DNA of 64,000 nt from Pseudomonas sp. BN411 (GTDB lineage: Bacteria; Pseudomonadota; Gammaproteobacteria; Pseudomonadales; Pseudomonadaceae). The position numbers and the translations under genes were made by a program. The notes beneath the pieces were generated by a model, which ran no database searches, had not been told where the DNA came from, and saw only the letters and a list, made by a program, of their open reading frames with translations. The DNA is taken from the NCBI RefSeq assembly GCF_029871235.1, contig NZ_SSOM01000083.1, forward strand, positions 51,311-115,310. Reading direction: 5' to 3'. Below, piece after piece: positions 53,377 to 64,000 of this stretch (its first letter is position 1; every line of letters begins with the position of its first letter).

Positions 53377-54263
53377 CAGTCGCCTCCACCCAGTCGGCTG
53401 CCCCAGCCCAGCTTGGTCCGGCAGACCTCGTAATAGTTGTGATCCAGCGGGTGGATCAGGCGCAGCTTCTGCGGCTTCTTGGCCACCGTGATGGTGTCGC
53501 CTGGGGCGCAGGTGAAGTGGTTCTGGCCGTCGCAGGACACCAGGGGGTAGATCTGCAGATTGGGCGATACCACGATCTTCAGCTCACTGGTGCTGTCCAC
53601 CACGATGGGCCGGCTGGACAGGGTGTGCGGATACATGGGCACGACCACGATGGCATCGAGCTTGGGATGCATGATCGGACCACCGGCGGACAGCGCGTAG
53701 GCGGTGGAGCCGGTGGGCGTGGCGATGATCAGGCCGTCGGCCTTCTGGCTGCAAACGAACTGGCCGTCGATGTGCAGTTCGAACTCGATCATCCGCGTCG
53801 ACTTGCCGGGGTGCAGCACCACGTCGTTCAGTGCGTCGCCCTGGCCGATGGTCTCGCCGTGGCGGCGGACTTCGGCTTCCAGCAGGAAGCGCGTCTCGAC
53901 GCTGTAGCGGCCGTCCAGCACCTCGGCCACCTTCACTTCCAGTTCGTCGGGACGAATGTCGGTGAGGAAACCCAGGCTGCCGCGGTTGATCCCCAGCACC
54001 GGCACGTTGTGCCGCGCCAGGGCGCGGGCGGCGCCAAGCATGCTGCCGTCACCGCCGACGACGATCACCAGGTCGCACACCTCACCGAGGATCTTCCGCG
54101 AAGACGTCTGCAGGCCGTGACCCGGCAGCACTTCGGCGATGGTGTCTTCGAGAATGACGTGGAGATGGCGGTCCAGCAGGAATTTTTTCAGCCGGCGAAT
54201 GGTGTCGAGCACGTGGGAACTACCCAGGCGACCGATGATGCCGATATTGCGGAATTGCTCCAT
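53376..54263 (-). CDS. nadK: NAD kinase
   Basis: The 295-aa enzyme phosphorylates NAD to NADP. The nucleotide-binding VVGGDGSML lies at about residues 69-77, NRGSLGFLTD at about 100, and the second conserved block GLIIATPTGSTAYALSAGGP at about 178-197. The length equals the Pseudomonas enzyme. I chose ATG 54263 (GGAG four bases upstream), which gives the standard MEQFRNIGIIGR start. It is the first gene of the three-gene unit and divergent from the DUF1853 gene. Confidence 0.96.
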   Translation of the reverse strand: MEQFRNIGIIGRLGSSHVLDTIRRLKKFLLDRHLHVILEDTIAEVLPGHGLQTSSRKILGEVCDLVIVVGGDGSMLGAARALARHNVPVLGINRGSLGFLTDIRPDELEVKVAEVLDGRYSVETRFLLEAEVRRHGETIGQGDALNDVVLHPGKSTRMIEFELHIDGQFVCSQKADGLIIATPTGSTAYALSAGGPIMHPKLDAIVVVPMYPHTLSSRPIVVDSTSELKIVVSPNLQIYPLVSCDGQNHFTCAPGDTITVAKKPQKLRLIHPLDHNYYEVCRTKLGWGSRLGGGD

Positions 54264-54357
54264 GGGACTCCAGAACGGCATTGGCAAGGTGAGGAATGGC
54301 GAAATTATGGGGGATAGCAGCGGACAGCGGCAAACCGCCGTCGGCTATGCTCGCAGC

Positions 54358-55302
54358 ATGCACGCCTTCGAATCGCTGACCGACCTGCCCCGACAACTGC
54401 ACCATTGCGGTGTACGCGACCTGGCGTGGGCCCTGCTCTCTCCGCCGCTGCTCAGCCAGCCGCCCTGGCGCCAGCGCCATCCCCTCAGCGCCAGCGGCTG
54501 GTTCAGCCACCCCGATCGCCTCGCCGACTGGCTGTGCGACCTCGACCGGCAACCCGCCGTCCTCGACCAATGGCTGGCGCAGGCTCCGAGCCGGCGCCTC
54601 GGCCTTTACTACGAGCGTCTCTGGCAATTCGCCCTGAACCAGGCCCCCGATGTGGAGCTGCTGGCGGCCAACCTGCCGATTCGCATCGCCGGCCAGACCC
54701 TCGGCGAGCTCGACCTGCTGCTGCGTGACGCCGAGGGTGTGCACCACCTGGAGCTGGCGATCAAGCTCTACCTGGGGCCACGCCATGGCGACGGCAGCAA
54801 CACCTCCGAGTGGCTCGGGCCAGGCAGCCACGACCGTCTCGACCTCAAACTGGAGCACCTCAGCCAGCACCAGCTGCCGCTCTCGTCCAACCCGGAAAGC
54901 CGCCAGGTACTGGACCGGCTGGATGCCCAACCGGCCAGCGCCGAACTCTGGCTGGGCGGCTATCTCTTCTACCCCTGGCCGGGGAACTGCACGGCACCAC
55001 AAGGCGCCAACCCTGGCCACCTGCGCGGGCAATGGCTGCGCCAGAACGAGCTGGACGATTTTCTCGCGCAGACAACAGACGGCAACTGGCAGCCCCTGCC
55101 CCGGCAATCCTGGCTGGCGCCCGCCGTCAGCGAAGCCGAGGATCGCTGGAACCTGGAGCGCTTCCAGCACTGGCGCGAACAGTTGGAGGCGGACAGCCCC
55201 GCGCGCCTGCTGGTGCGACTGGTACCTGATGGGGATGGACGCTGGAAGGAAGCGGAGCGCGCCTTCGTGGTCAGCGATCGCTGGCCGCTGGCACCGCTGT
55301 AG
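54358..55302 (+). CDS. DUF1853 family protein
   Basis: The 314-aa protein has the family pattern: CGVRDLAWALLSPPLL at the start, YYERLWQFAL, then GELDLLLRDAEGVHHLELAIKLYLG at about residues 118-142. The last segment resembles the D-(x)n-E-x-K core of restriction-endonuclease-like folds (ELDLL..HLELAIK). No activity is established. I chose ATG 54358; an in-frame ATG at 54307 would add 17 residues. Confidence 0.88.
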   Translation: MHAFESLTDLPRQLHHCGVRDLAWALLSPPLLSQPPWRQRHPLSASGWFSHPDRLADWLCDLDRQPAVLDQWLAQAPSRRLGLYYERLWQFALNQAPDVELLAANLPIRIAGQTLGELDLLLRDAEGVHHLELAIKLYLGPRHGDGSNTSEWLGPGSHDRLDLKLEHLSQHQLPLSSNPESRQVLDRLDAQPASAELWLGGYLFYPWPGNCTAPQGANPGHLRGQWLRQNELDDFLAQTTDGNWQPLPRQSWLAPAVSEAEDRWNLERFQHWREQLEADSPARLLVRLVPDGDGRWKEAERAFVVSDRWPLAPL

Positions 55303-55393
55303 GGTGCGCGACGTGTTCAGCCGGTGGCTCATGACCACGCCCTGAGGACGTGGTTTCACACGTTCAAATGAACTTGGCTGCGCGACGCGGGGA

Positions 55394-56500
55394 TCAGCGG
55401 CTGCGTTCGATCCGGCCGCCGGAACGGGCCAGGTAGCCAGAGCCGGTCTCGCTGATCAGCGCATCCCGCTGCAAGGCCGGCAAGGCGTCCAGACCGTCCC
55501 GCAGCGCGTAGGCGCGAAAGCCCAGTTGGGAAAGCATGAACACCGCACTGGCGCTGCGCTTGCCGCTGTCGCAATAGCAGAGATAGGTCCCGCCGCCGTT
55601 CAGCAGCCGCGCCTTCAGGCGCAGCAGATGCAGGGGCATGTTCAGAGCCTGGGGCGCATGGGCGCGCTCGTATTCCTCTTGCAGGCGCACGTCCAGCCAT
55701 TGGCCGCCGCTACCCAGCATGCGCACCGCTTCGCCGAAGCTGACCTCGTCCACTACCGGAGCCTTGAGCAGTTCGAGGAAGTCCTCCCGGTCCAGCCTCT
55801 GCAGCACGCTGTCTTCCAGCAGGGTGACGCTGGCGTTGCGCGGGCAGTCTCCCAGCAGCGCTTCCTCGCCGAAACAGGCGCCCACTTCGAGCTCGGCCAG
55901 CAACTGCTGCTCGCTGCCGGCACCACGAATGACTTCGGCGCGGCCGGACTGCAGGAAGTAGCAACAGTCCCCGGTCTCCCCTTCCCCCATTACCTGACTG
56001 CCCGCCGGCAGCTCCACCCGCCGCAGGCGCTCCAGCATGCTGCGCACGTTGGCTGGCGGCACCCTGGCCAGTAATGGGCTGGCGAGCAGGGTTTCCAGCC
56101 ACTCGCTGTCGCCAGCCTGGCTGAGTTCCAGCATCAGGTCCTGGTGGGTCGAGCCCCAGGTGAGCTGGCGCGCCAGCATGGCGCTGTCGATGGCGAGCAG
56201 AGAGCAGTCGCGAAGCGCCATGGCTTCGTGCAGGCGCGGCAGGGTCGGGGAAATGGGATGGCAGCTGGCTTCGCTGCCCGCTTCCAGCCGCGTCTCGACG
56301 CCATCGGCGTCCCGCAGAAGCAGTTCGCCGGACAGCAAGTACCAGGTCACGCGCGCATGGTCCTCACGCCGGAACAGCAGTTGCCCTGCCAGCAAGGGCT
56401 GGGGCACCAGCTGCGAGCGCAACTCGCGCCACTGCTGGTCCGACAGGGCATTGAGGGGAATGAGGCTGCGCAGTTGCTGGGGAATCAGGGGTTCGCTCAT
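55394..56500 (-). CDS. Protein with two cyclic-nucleotide-binding-type domains and a rhodanese domain
   Basis: The 368-aa protein has a first cNMP-like beta-roll at about residues 20-125, a second at about 150-265 (GEGETGDCCYFLQSGRAEVIRG, then GACFGEEALLGDCPRNASVT), and a C-terminal rhodanese at about 270-360. The rhodanese has the active-site loop CDSGKRS, with cysteine at about 312. The second cNMP domain keeps the GEEALL...RNASV phosphate-binding cassette, while the first is degenerate. Rhodaneses transfer sulfane sulfur. The start has AAGGA seven bases upstream and lies four bases after the PLP-enzyme gene, which may handle sulfur amino acids. Confidence 0.9.
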   Translation of the reverse strand: MSEPLIPQQLRSLIPLNALSDQQWRELRSQLVPQPLLAGQLLFRREDHARVTWYLLSGELLLRDADGVETRLEAGSEASCHPISPTLPRLHEAMALRDCSLLAIDSAMLARQLTWGSTHQDLMLELSQAGDSEWLETLLASPLLARVPPANVRSMLERLRRVELPAGSQVMGEGETGDCCYFLQSGRAEVIRGAGSEQQLLAELEVGACFGEEALLGDCPRNASVTLLEDSVLQRLDREDFLELLKAPVVDEVSFGEAVRMLGSGGQWLDVRLQEEYERAHAPQALNMPLHLLRLKARLLNGGGTYLCYCDSGKRSASAVFMLSQLGFRAYALRDGLDALPALQRDALISETGSGYLARSGGRIERSR

Positions 56501-56504
56501 GGAG

Positions 56505-57476
56505 TCATCCTTGTGCTTCCACTGCCCGGTCAGTGTAGCCGGCCAGTCGCAACAATTCGTCGTGCAGAGCCCTACGCCCTTGCAGGCCGCCGGTGTGGAG
56601 CAGCACCAGGCGGCTGCCCGAGGGGATTCGGCCGGCGCGTGCTTCGTCGTGGATGGCCAGCAGGGCCTTGGCGGTATAGAGGGGCTCCAGGTCGATTCCG
56701 CCGTCGCGCTCGCAGTCCAGCAGGAAGCGCGCAAGTTCGGCATCCAGTCGGGCGAAGCCGCCGCGGCTGGCGTCGATCAATCGGTAGCCCGCATCGGCGC
56801 AGCCGGCCTCGGCGAGGATGCCACTCACCTGTTCGGCAACACCGTGATCCGCCGGCACCGCCAGGGCGCCGATCACCGGATGGGCGCCCTCCTCGCCCAG
56901 CACCAACCCGGCCAGGGTGGTGCCGGTACCGGCAGCGGTCCACAGGCTGTGGTAGTCCTCCCAACCCAGGGCGGGAAGTTGCTCGCGGATCATCGCCACC
57001 AGAGCGGCGCAGCCCTGGGCACCCGGCAGGCCGCCACCCCCTTCAGGCACCGGCTGGTAGCGCGGGTAGCGCTCCAGCCAGGGCTCCCAGAAACCCGGCT
57101 GGCGGCGCGCCCGATAACCGCCGTAGCCCAACCAGTGCAACTCCATGCCGAAACGGCGGAGATCCTGCACGGTCGGTGTGTCCTGGGGTTCGCCACGCAG
57201 CAATCCGACGGTGGGAAAACCGAAACGCGCACCAGCGGCGGCCAGCGCGTGCAAATGGTTGGAGTGGGCGCCGCCCAGGCTGATCACGCCCTCGGCGCCA
57301 TCATCTCCGGCCCTGGCCAACCAGGGCGCCAGCTTGAACCACTTGTTGCCAGAAACCAGCGGGTCCAGTGCATCCAGGCGCAGCACGGCCAGCTCCAGCC
57401 CGGCGGCGTCCAGCCAGGGCAGGCGCAAGGGCTCGAGTGCGGCTCGGGGATTCCAGTCAGGCAGGATCAGGGGCAA
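56505..57476 (-). CDS. PLP enzyme of the ACC deaminase / D-cysteine desulfhydrase family
   Basis: The 323-aa fold-type II enzyme has the PLP lysine K45 in SGNKWFKL and the nucleophile region GGAHSNHLHA (serine 72). A glycine loop AAGTGTTLAGL (about 182-192) holds the phosphate. D-cysteine desulfhydrase makes pyruvate, ammonia and sulfide; ACC deaminase opens the cyclopropane of ACC. The sequence does not settle which, but the linked rhodanese gene favours a sulfur substrate. No ATG is available in frame before conserved sequence, so the start is probably the TTG at 57476. Confidence 0.88.
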   Translation of the reverse strand: MPLILPDWNPRAALEPLRLPWLDAAGLELAVLRLDALDPLVSGNKWFKLAPWLARAGDDGAEGVISLGGAHSNHLHALAAAGARFGFPTVGLLRGEPQDTPTVQDLRRFGMELHWLGYGGYRARRQPGFWEPWLERYPRYQPVPEGGGGLPGAQGCAALVAMIREQLPALGWEDYHSLWTAAGTGTTLAGLVLGEEGAHPVIGALAVPADHGVAEQVSGILAEAGCADAGYRLIDASRGGFARLDAELARFLLDCERDGGIDLEPLYTAKALLAIHDEARAGRIPSGSRLVLLHTGGLQGRRALHDELLRLAGYTDRAVEAQG

Positions 57477-57540
57477 GGTCGGGTCCGTTGGCGTCCAGGG
57501 AGGGGGCGCAAGGATAAATCAGGCGCAGGTGCGATTCCGC

Positions 57541-58911
57541 TCAACCGGCGGTGCGCAAGCGCCCTCCCGAGCGATGCCGGGGGCAGCAGTTGGATTCGCC
57601 GGCGACGAAGCGACTGGGAGCTTCGATGCGGTCGATCGGCATACTGCAACGCTCGCCGCTGGGCAGGCTCGCCTCACAGGTCGGCTGCTGGTAGTGGGCC
57701 AACCATTGGCGGTACTGGTTCTCGGAGACGAAGCACTTGGCGGCGGCGTAGGCCTGGGGGTTGTCCTGGTATCGAGCGATGTCGGTCAGCGGAATGGTCA
57801 AATGGCCGGCACCGGGGTGGTAGACCACGAACACAACGCCCAACTGGGCCAGACGCTCCAGCATCTGCTGCCCGGACTGGGACTCCAGTGCCTCGCAATC
57901 CTGGCGCAGACGATTGAGCTCGACCTGGAGCTGGGCGTCCAACTGGTCGCGATAGGCCAGCTCGACATCGCGGATGGCCAGCTGCTCGCGATACTCGGAT
58001 ACGGCAGCGGCGACCCGCGTTTGCAGCTCGCTTTCGAACTGGGCGCGAAGGATGTCGGCCTCGGTGCGCCCGTGGCGCTCCAGGGCGCGCAATTGCAGGT
58101 TCATTTCCTCACGGCTGGCCTGATGGCGCTCCGACTCGCTGTCGAGCTCAGCACGCAGGCGGGCATTGGCCTCTTCCTGCTCACGCAAGGCATGCTGCAG
58201 CGCGCGGATCTGCTCCTGCAGCGCCGAATGGCTCTGGTCGGCGTCGTGGCGCACGCGCGCGATGGCTTCTTCGTTCTGCTGGCTGAGGGAGCTGAGGCGA
58301 AGACGCTGCTGGCGGACCAGCTGGGCGGTCTTCAGGCGGTGCTCCTTTTCCATTTTTTCCGCCAGTTGCTCGGCCATCTCCTTGGTGATTTCCGGCGGGG
58401 CGTACCAGCTGTCTTCCGGTGCCACCTGGAGCTTCTCGGCATCCAGCACCTTGGGCAGCTCTTCCTCCACCAGAACACCGAGGTTATTGAGCTTGATGGC
58501 GTCGCGCAGCAGCGCCAGGTCGTTGCGGTCGGCATTCAGGCTCGGGTCCCACAGGTGCATCTGCTGCCAGGACACCGGGCACTGGCTGCGGCAGGCCAGG
58601 CGAATGGGACCGGCGCCAAGATCAGGACCACGGCCAGCGCGCTCGGCCAATTGCCGCAGCGGCAGGTTCCAGCCGGTATCGGCACGACCTTCTTCGTCGA
58701 AGTCGAGGTAGAAGAAGACCACCGCCCGAACCTGCAGGCGCGGGCTGATCATCAGGTAGGCCAGTTGCATCTGGCAGTCGGCGAACTCCGGCAGGCCGAC
58801 CACCCCGTCGAGGATGGCTTCGAATTCCGAGTAGAGCATCTGCTTGCAGATGCCGCGGTCGTTGAAGAACACGACGGCTTCCACCGTTTGCGGTTTCTTC
58901 AGCATGCTCAT
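57541..58911 (-). CDS. Coiled-coil protein with C-terminal cysteine cluster, unknown function
   Basis: The 456-aa protein starts at 58911 with GAGG seven bases upstream. The N-terminal 150 residues form a conserved globular part (VEAVVFFNDRGICKQMLYSEFEAILDG). About residues 170-370 form a long coiled coil rich in Glu, Gln, Arg and Leu. The C-terminal 80 residues hold a cluster CEASLPSGERC then CCPRH, a plausible zinc site. I know it only as a conserved pseudomonad protein. It is the first gene of a same-strand run with the PLP enzyme and the cNMP-rhodanese gene. Confidence 0.85.
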   Translation of the reverse strand: MSMLKKPQTVEAVVFFNDRGICKQMLYSEFEAILDGVVGLPEFADCQMQLAYLMISPRLQVRAVVFFYLDFDEEGRADTGWNLPLRQLAERAGRGPDLGAGPIRLACRSQCPVSWQQMHLWDPSLNADRNDLALLRDAIKLNNLGVLVEEELPKVLDAEKLQVAPEDSWYAPPEITKEMAEQLAEKMEKEHRLKTAQLVRQQRLRLSSLSQQNEEAIARVRHDADQSHSALQEQIRALQHALREQEEANARLRAELDSESERHQASREEMNLQLRALERHGRTEADILRAQFESELQTRVAAAVSEYREQLAIRDVELAYRDQLDAQLQVELNRLRQDCEALESQSGQQMLERLAQLGVVFVVYHPGAGHLTIPLTDIARYQDNPQAYAAAKCFVSENQYRQWLAHYQQPTCEASLPSGERCSMPIDRIEAPSRFVAGESNCCPRHRSGGRLRTAG

Positions 58912-59301
58912 CGCTCTACCTCTGGCTCTGCGCGGTGAATCACGGCGGACATTGATGGGGGCTTGGTGGCACGGTTCTTTCGTCCGCACACACTGATCCG
59001 GACTTTAGAAAAGTCTAGGGGATATTAGTCGTCGAGCAATGTGACTGGGTTGGCAGAGCCCTACCGCCGCAACCTGTCGGACCAGCGGCAAGGCAAAAGT
59101 GTGACGTGGTTGGAACTGGAAATGAAACCGCCCGGCGAAAAGCCGGGCGGCTGGTGGAAAAAAGCCTGGACAGGATTTCGCGAGCTAGCGGGCTGCCAGG
59201 CGAAAACCGCCGAGGAAGTGCAGTTTACGAATGCTAAATGAGCATTCCGAGGCGGTTATCAACAAAGCAGAACCGACGCGCAGCAAATCCTGTTCTGGCT
59301 T
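58912..59301. other. Gap holding the promoter of the coiled-coil gene and the fadH terminator
   Basis: No gene is supported; a 66-codon + strand frame at 59041 lacks any signal. CCGCCCGGC and GCCGGGCGG (59128-59150) form a perfect 9-bp hairpin followed on the minus strand by TTTCATTT, a likely terminator for fadH. Confidence 0.6.
59128..59150 (-). terminator. Likely terminator of fadH
   Basis: A perfect 9-bp GC-rich stem with a five-base loop is followed on the minus strand by TTTCATTTCC. It lies about 150 bases after the fadH stop. Confidence 0.6.
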
Positions 59302-62472
<3,171 letters not shown>

Positions 62473-62476
<4 letters not shown>

Positions 62477-63510
62477 AAACGCAACGGGTGAAGCTGGGCG
62501 ACCTCTCCGTGAGCTCCGTACTCAGCATGGCAGCGGCGCTTGAACAGGCCGGTCACTGCGCGACGGACCTGCTGGAGCGCTTCGGTCTGGATGCCGCGCG
62601 CTTCGCCGAGCCCCATGGGCGTTTGTCGATCCCACGCTTCATGCGCCTCGGCCATGCCGCCATCCAGCTTTGTGGCGACCCCGCACTCGGCCTGGCCATG
62701 GGCCGCCTCAGCCGCCTCAGCCAGCTCGGGCTCGCGGGCGTCTGCGCCGAACAGGCCCCCAACCTGCGGGAAGCAGCCCGCGCCCTGGCCCGTTACGAAC
62801 TGCTCTACGCCAGTAACTATCGCGGGCAGTCGAGCTTCCACGAGGATGCCAAGGGCGCGTGGCTTCGCTTCTATTCCATCAGCCCCTACAACGCCTACAA
62901 CCGCTTCGTCGTGGATTCGGTATTGGCGGGCTGGCAAAGCCACCTGAGCCAACTGGCAGGAGCGGGCATCCGCATCGAGAAGGTGGAGATCGAATTCCCG
63001 GCACCTGACTACGCCGAGCGCTACACCGAACATTTCGGCTGCCCGGTGGAGTTCGAGGCCAGCGCCAACCAGCTGCGACTGTCCCAGGACACCCTGGCGC
63101 TGCGCGGCAGCGAACACTGCCCGAGCACCTGGCGGCAATTGCTGGATATCTGCGAGAGGGAGCTGCTGCAGCTGACCCGCACCCGCAGCCTGCGCGAGCG
63201 CATCACTCAGTTGCTGGGGCCGCTGCTGCACGGGCGGGAACCGGATCTGGAAGAAGTGGCGGCGCGCCTGCAGATGCCCAGTTGGACCTTGCGCCGCAAA
63301 CTGGCCGAGGAAGGCACCCAGTACCGCGCCATCCTCAATGAAACCCGCCGCGACCTGGCCATGGCCTACATCCGCGACACCGAACTGGCCTTCGGCGAAA
63401 TCGCCTACCTGCTCGGCTTCGCCTCGGCGGAAGCCTTCCAGCGCGCATTCAAGCGCTGGAGCGGCAGCACTCCAGGTGAGTTCCGCCGCGCCCAGCGCCA
63501 GGCGGGCTGA
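62473..63510 (+). CDS. AraC-family regulator with arabinose-binding-type N-terminal domain
   Basis: The 345-aa protein starts with GTG overlapping the previous stop (GTGA). The N-terminal about 190 residues match the domain seen in OruR/ArgR-like and virulence-type AraC regulators (LLERFGLDAARFAEPHGRLSIPRFMRL). The C-terminal 95 residues contain the double helix-turn-helix: LEEVAARLQMPSWTLRRKLAEEGTQYR and GEIAYLLGFASAEAFQRAFKRWSGSTPGEFR. Translational coupling to the nitrilase-like gene suggests a joint pathway, but the ligand is unknown. Confidence 0.92.
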
Positions 63511-63597
63511 TCACATTTCGGTGGCGTCGTCCGCCGGTTCTACCGGGTCCTGCTCGCCAGCGTGAAAATCGAGAATCTCTTCCTGGTAGTCGTCCAT
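63511..63597 (-). CDS. 28-aa acidic small protein
   Basis: The frame starts at ATG 63597 with AGGAGGAG about six bases upstream and encodes a very acidic peptide (MDDYQEEILDFHAGEQ then DPVEPADDATEM; 12 Asp/Glu of 28). Its stop codon lies directly next to the AraC-type gene stop on the other strand. I recall similar short acidic peptides at this place in other Pseudomonas, but have no function to offer. Confidence 0.6.
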   Translation of the reverse strand: MDDYQEEILDFHAGEQDPVEPADDATEM

Positions 63598-63727
63598 CAC
63601 GTGCTCCTCCTGGTTTCGACAGAGGTCATGGAAACAAAACCCGTGCCAGGAATGTAACGATCCCAGGTGACCGGAAAATTACCCCTGCGGAGCAGAATCG
63701 AAGAATGCGGAAGCGAGAAAAGAAAAA

Positions 63728-63753
63728 GCCCCCAGGTATTGCTACCTGAGGGC
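63728..63753 (-). terminator. Terminator of the tRNA-Asp operon
   Basis: GCCCCCAGGTA and TACCTGAGGGC form an 11-bp stem (one mismatch) with a TTGC loop; on the minus strand TTTTTCTTTTCT follows. Confidence 0.85.
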
Positions 63754-63762
63754 TTCTCTATA

Positions 63763-63839
63763 TGGCGCAGCGGACGGGACTCGAACCCGCGACCCCCGGC
63801 GTGACAGGCCGGTATTCTAACCGACTGAACTACCGCTGC
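63763..63839 (-). tRNA. tRNA-Asp (GUC)
   Basis: The 77-base cloverleaf reads on the minus strand from GCAGCGGTAGTTCAGTCGG to GTCCGCTGCGCCA with an encoded CCA end. The anticodon loop CTGTCAC gives GUC. All stems pair. Confidence 0.97.
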
Positions 63840-63941
63840 GTGTCGGTTGGACTTGCGTCCGGTGAAACCTTTGCATCGTCTGGTGACCTGGCCCTGTGGA
63901 CCTTGCCACCTCATGCCCGAGCATCTCGAACATGGGAAATA

Positions 63942-64000
63942 TGGCGCAGCGGACGGGACTCGAACCCGCGACCCCCGGCGTGACAGGCCGGTATTCTAAC
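63942..64000 (-). tRNA. tRNA-Asp (GUC), second tandem copy, cut by the window edge
   Basis: The 59 bases present are identical to the 3' part of the first tRNA-Asp, including anticodon and CCA end; the 5' part lies beyond the window. The spacer between the two copies is 102 bases. Confidence 0.95.

Noticed and set aside
59041..59241. 66-codon + strand frame after the coiled-coil gene
   Set aside because: It spans the fadH terminator hairpin and has no start signal or motif.
63763..64000. Tandem identical tRNA-Asp genes considered as an integrated-element attachment duplication
   Set aside because: The first copy is a complete 77-base tRNA, the second is identical as far as it can be read, and the spacer is only 102 bases. 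This is an ordinary tandem tRNA operon with its own terminator.

Overview
The window looks like chromosome of a Pseudomonas species close to the P. aeruginosa / P. resinovorans / P. citronellolis type. The grounds are the high GC content, the full-length NAD-glutamate dehydrogenase (1620 aa), an 885-aa PepN, a fused RlmKL, an MvaT-type silencer, Pseudomonas REP-like repeats, and a gene order (dacB, rlmL, rmf, pyrD, gdhB, a moxR/DUF58/vWA/BatD operon, pepN, nadK, fadH, tRNA-Asp) that matches the P. aeruginosa chromosome as I remember it.

Layout. (1) 1-17166 looks like an acquired island. It holds the start of a LigM/DesA-type aminomethyltransferase, a chemoreceptor, a periplasmic helical protein, and a four-gene envelope cassette (DUF1302 - DUF1329 - YCF48 - RND/MmpL) with a divergent LysR regulator. 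Next come an extra MvaT-like silencer, a zinc-type small protein, an inositol-monophosphatase-family enzyme, two orphan antitoxin-type genes, a broken tyrosine recombinase and a foreign intact yggL. (2) At about 17167 the conserved chromosome resumes inside a second yggL, cut after codon 19 and facing the other way. This is the best candidate for the island's right boundary. (3) 17449-39415 is core: dacB, a CHASE/PAS/GGDEF diguanylate cyclase, rlmL, rmf, pyrD, gdhB, and a six-gene overlapping MoxR/DUF58/DUF4381/vWA/vWA-TPR/BatD operon. (4) 39416-39891 is packed with REP-like and longer palindromic repeats. (5) 39892-47075 is a second copy of the four-gene envelope cassette. It is preceded by a near-consensus sigma-54 promoter and split by a strong terminator. 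(6) 47596-64000 is core again: pepN, DUF2797/DUF1315, rhomboid/phosphoesterase/nadK, DUF1853, a cNMP-rhodanese protein, a PLP enzyme, a coiled-coil protein, fadH, a nitrilase-like protein with an AraC regulator, a 28-aa ORF and tandem tRNA-Asp genes.

The most interesting system is the paired cassette. Each copy encodes a predicted outer-membrane beta-barrel, a periplasmic DUF1329 protein (a family I recall as LolA/LolB-like), a secreted beta-propeller and an inner-membrane MmpL-type RND pump. Together these could form a trans-envelope route for a lipid or other hydrophobic molecule. The island copy sits with a LysR regulator of the aromatic-catabolism type and a chemoreceptor, which suggests sensing, swimming towards and importing a hydrophobic or aromatic substrate. 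The core copy appears to be under sigma-54 control. Substrate and direction of transport cannot be read from the sequence.
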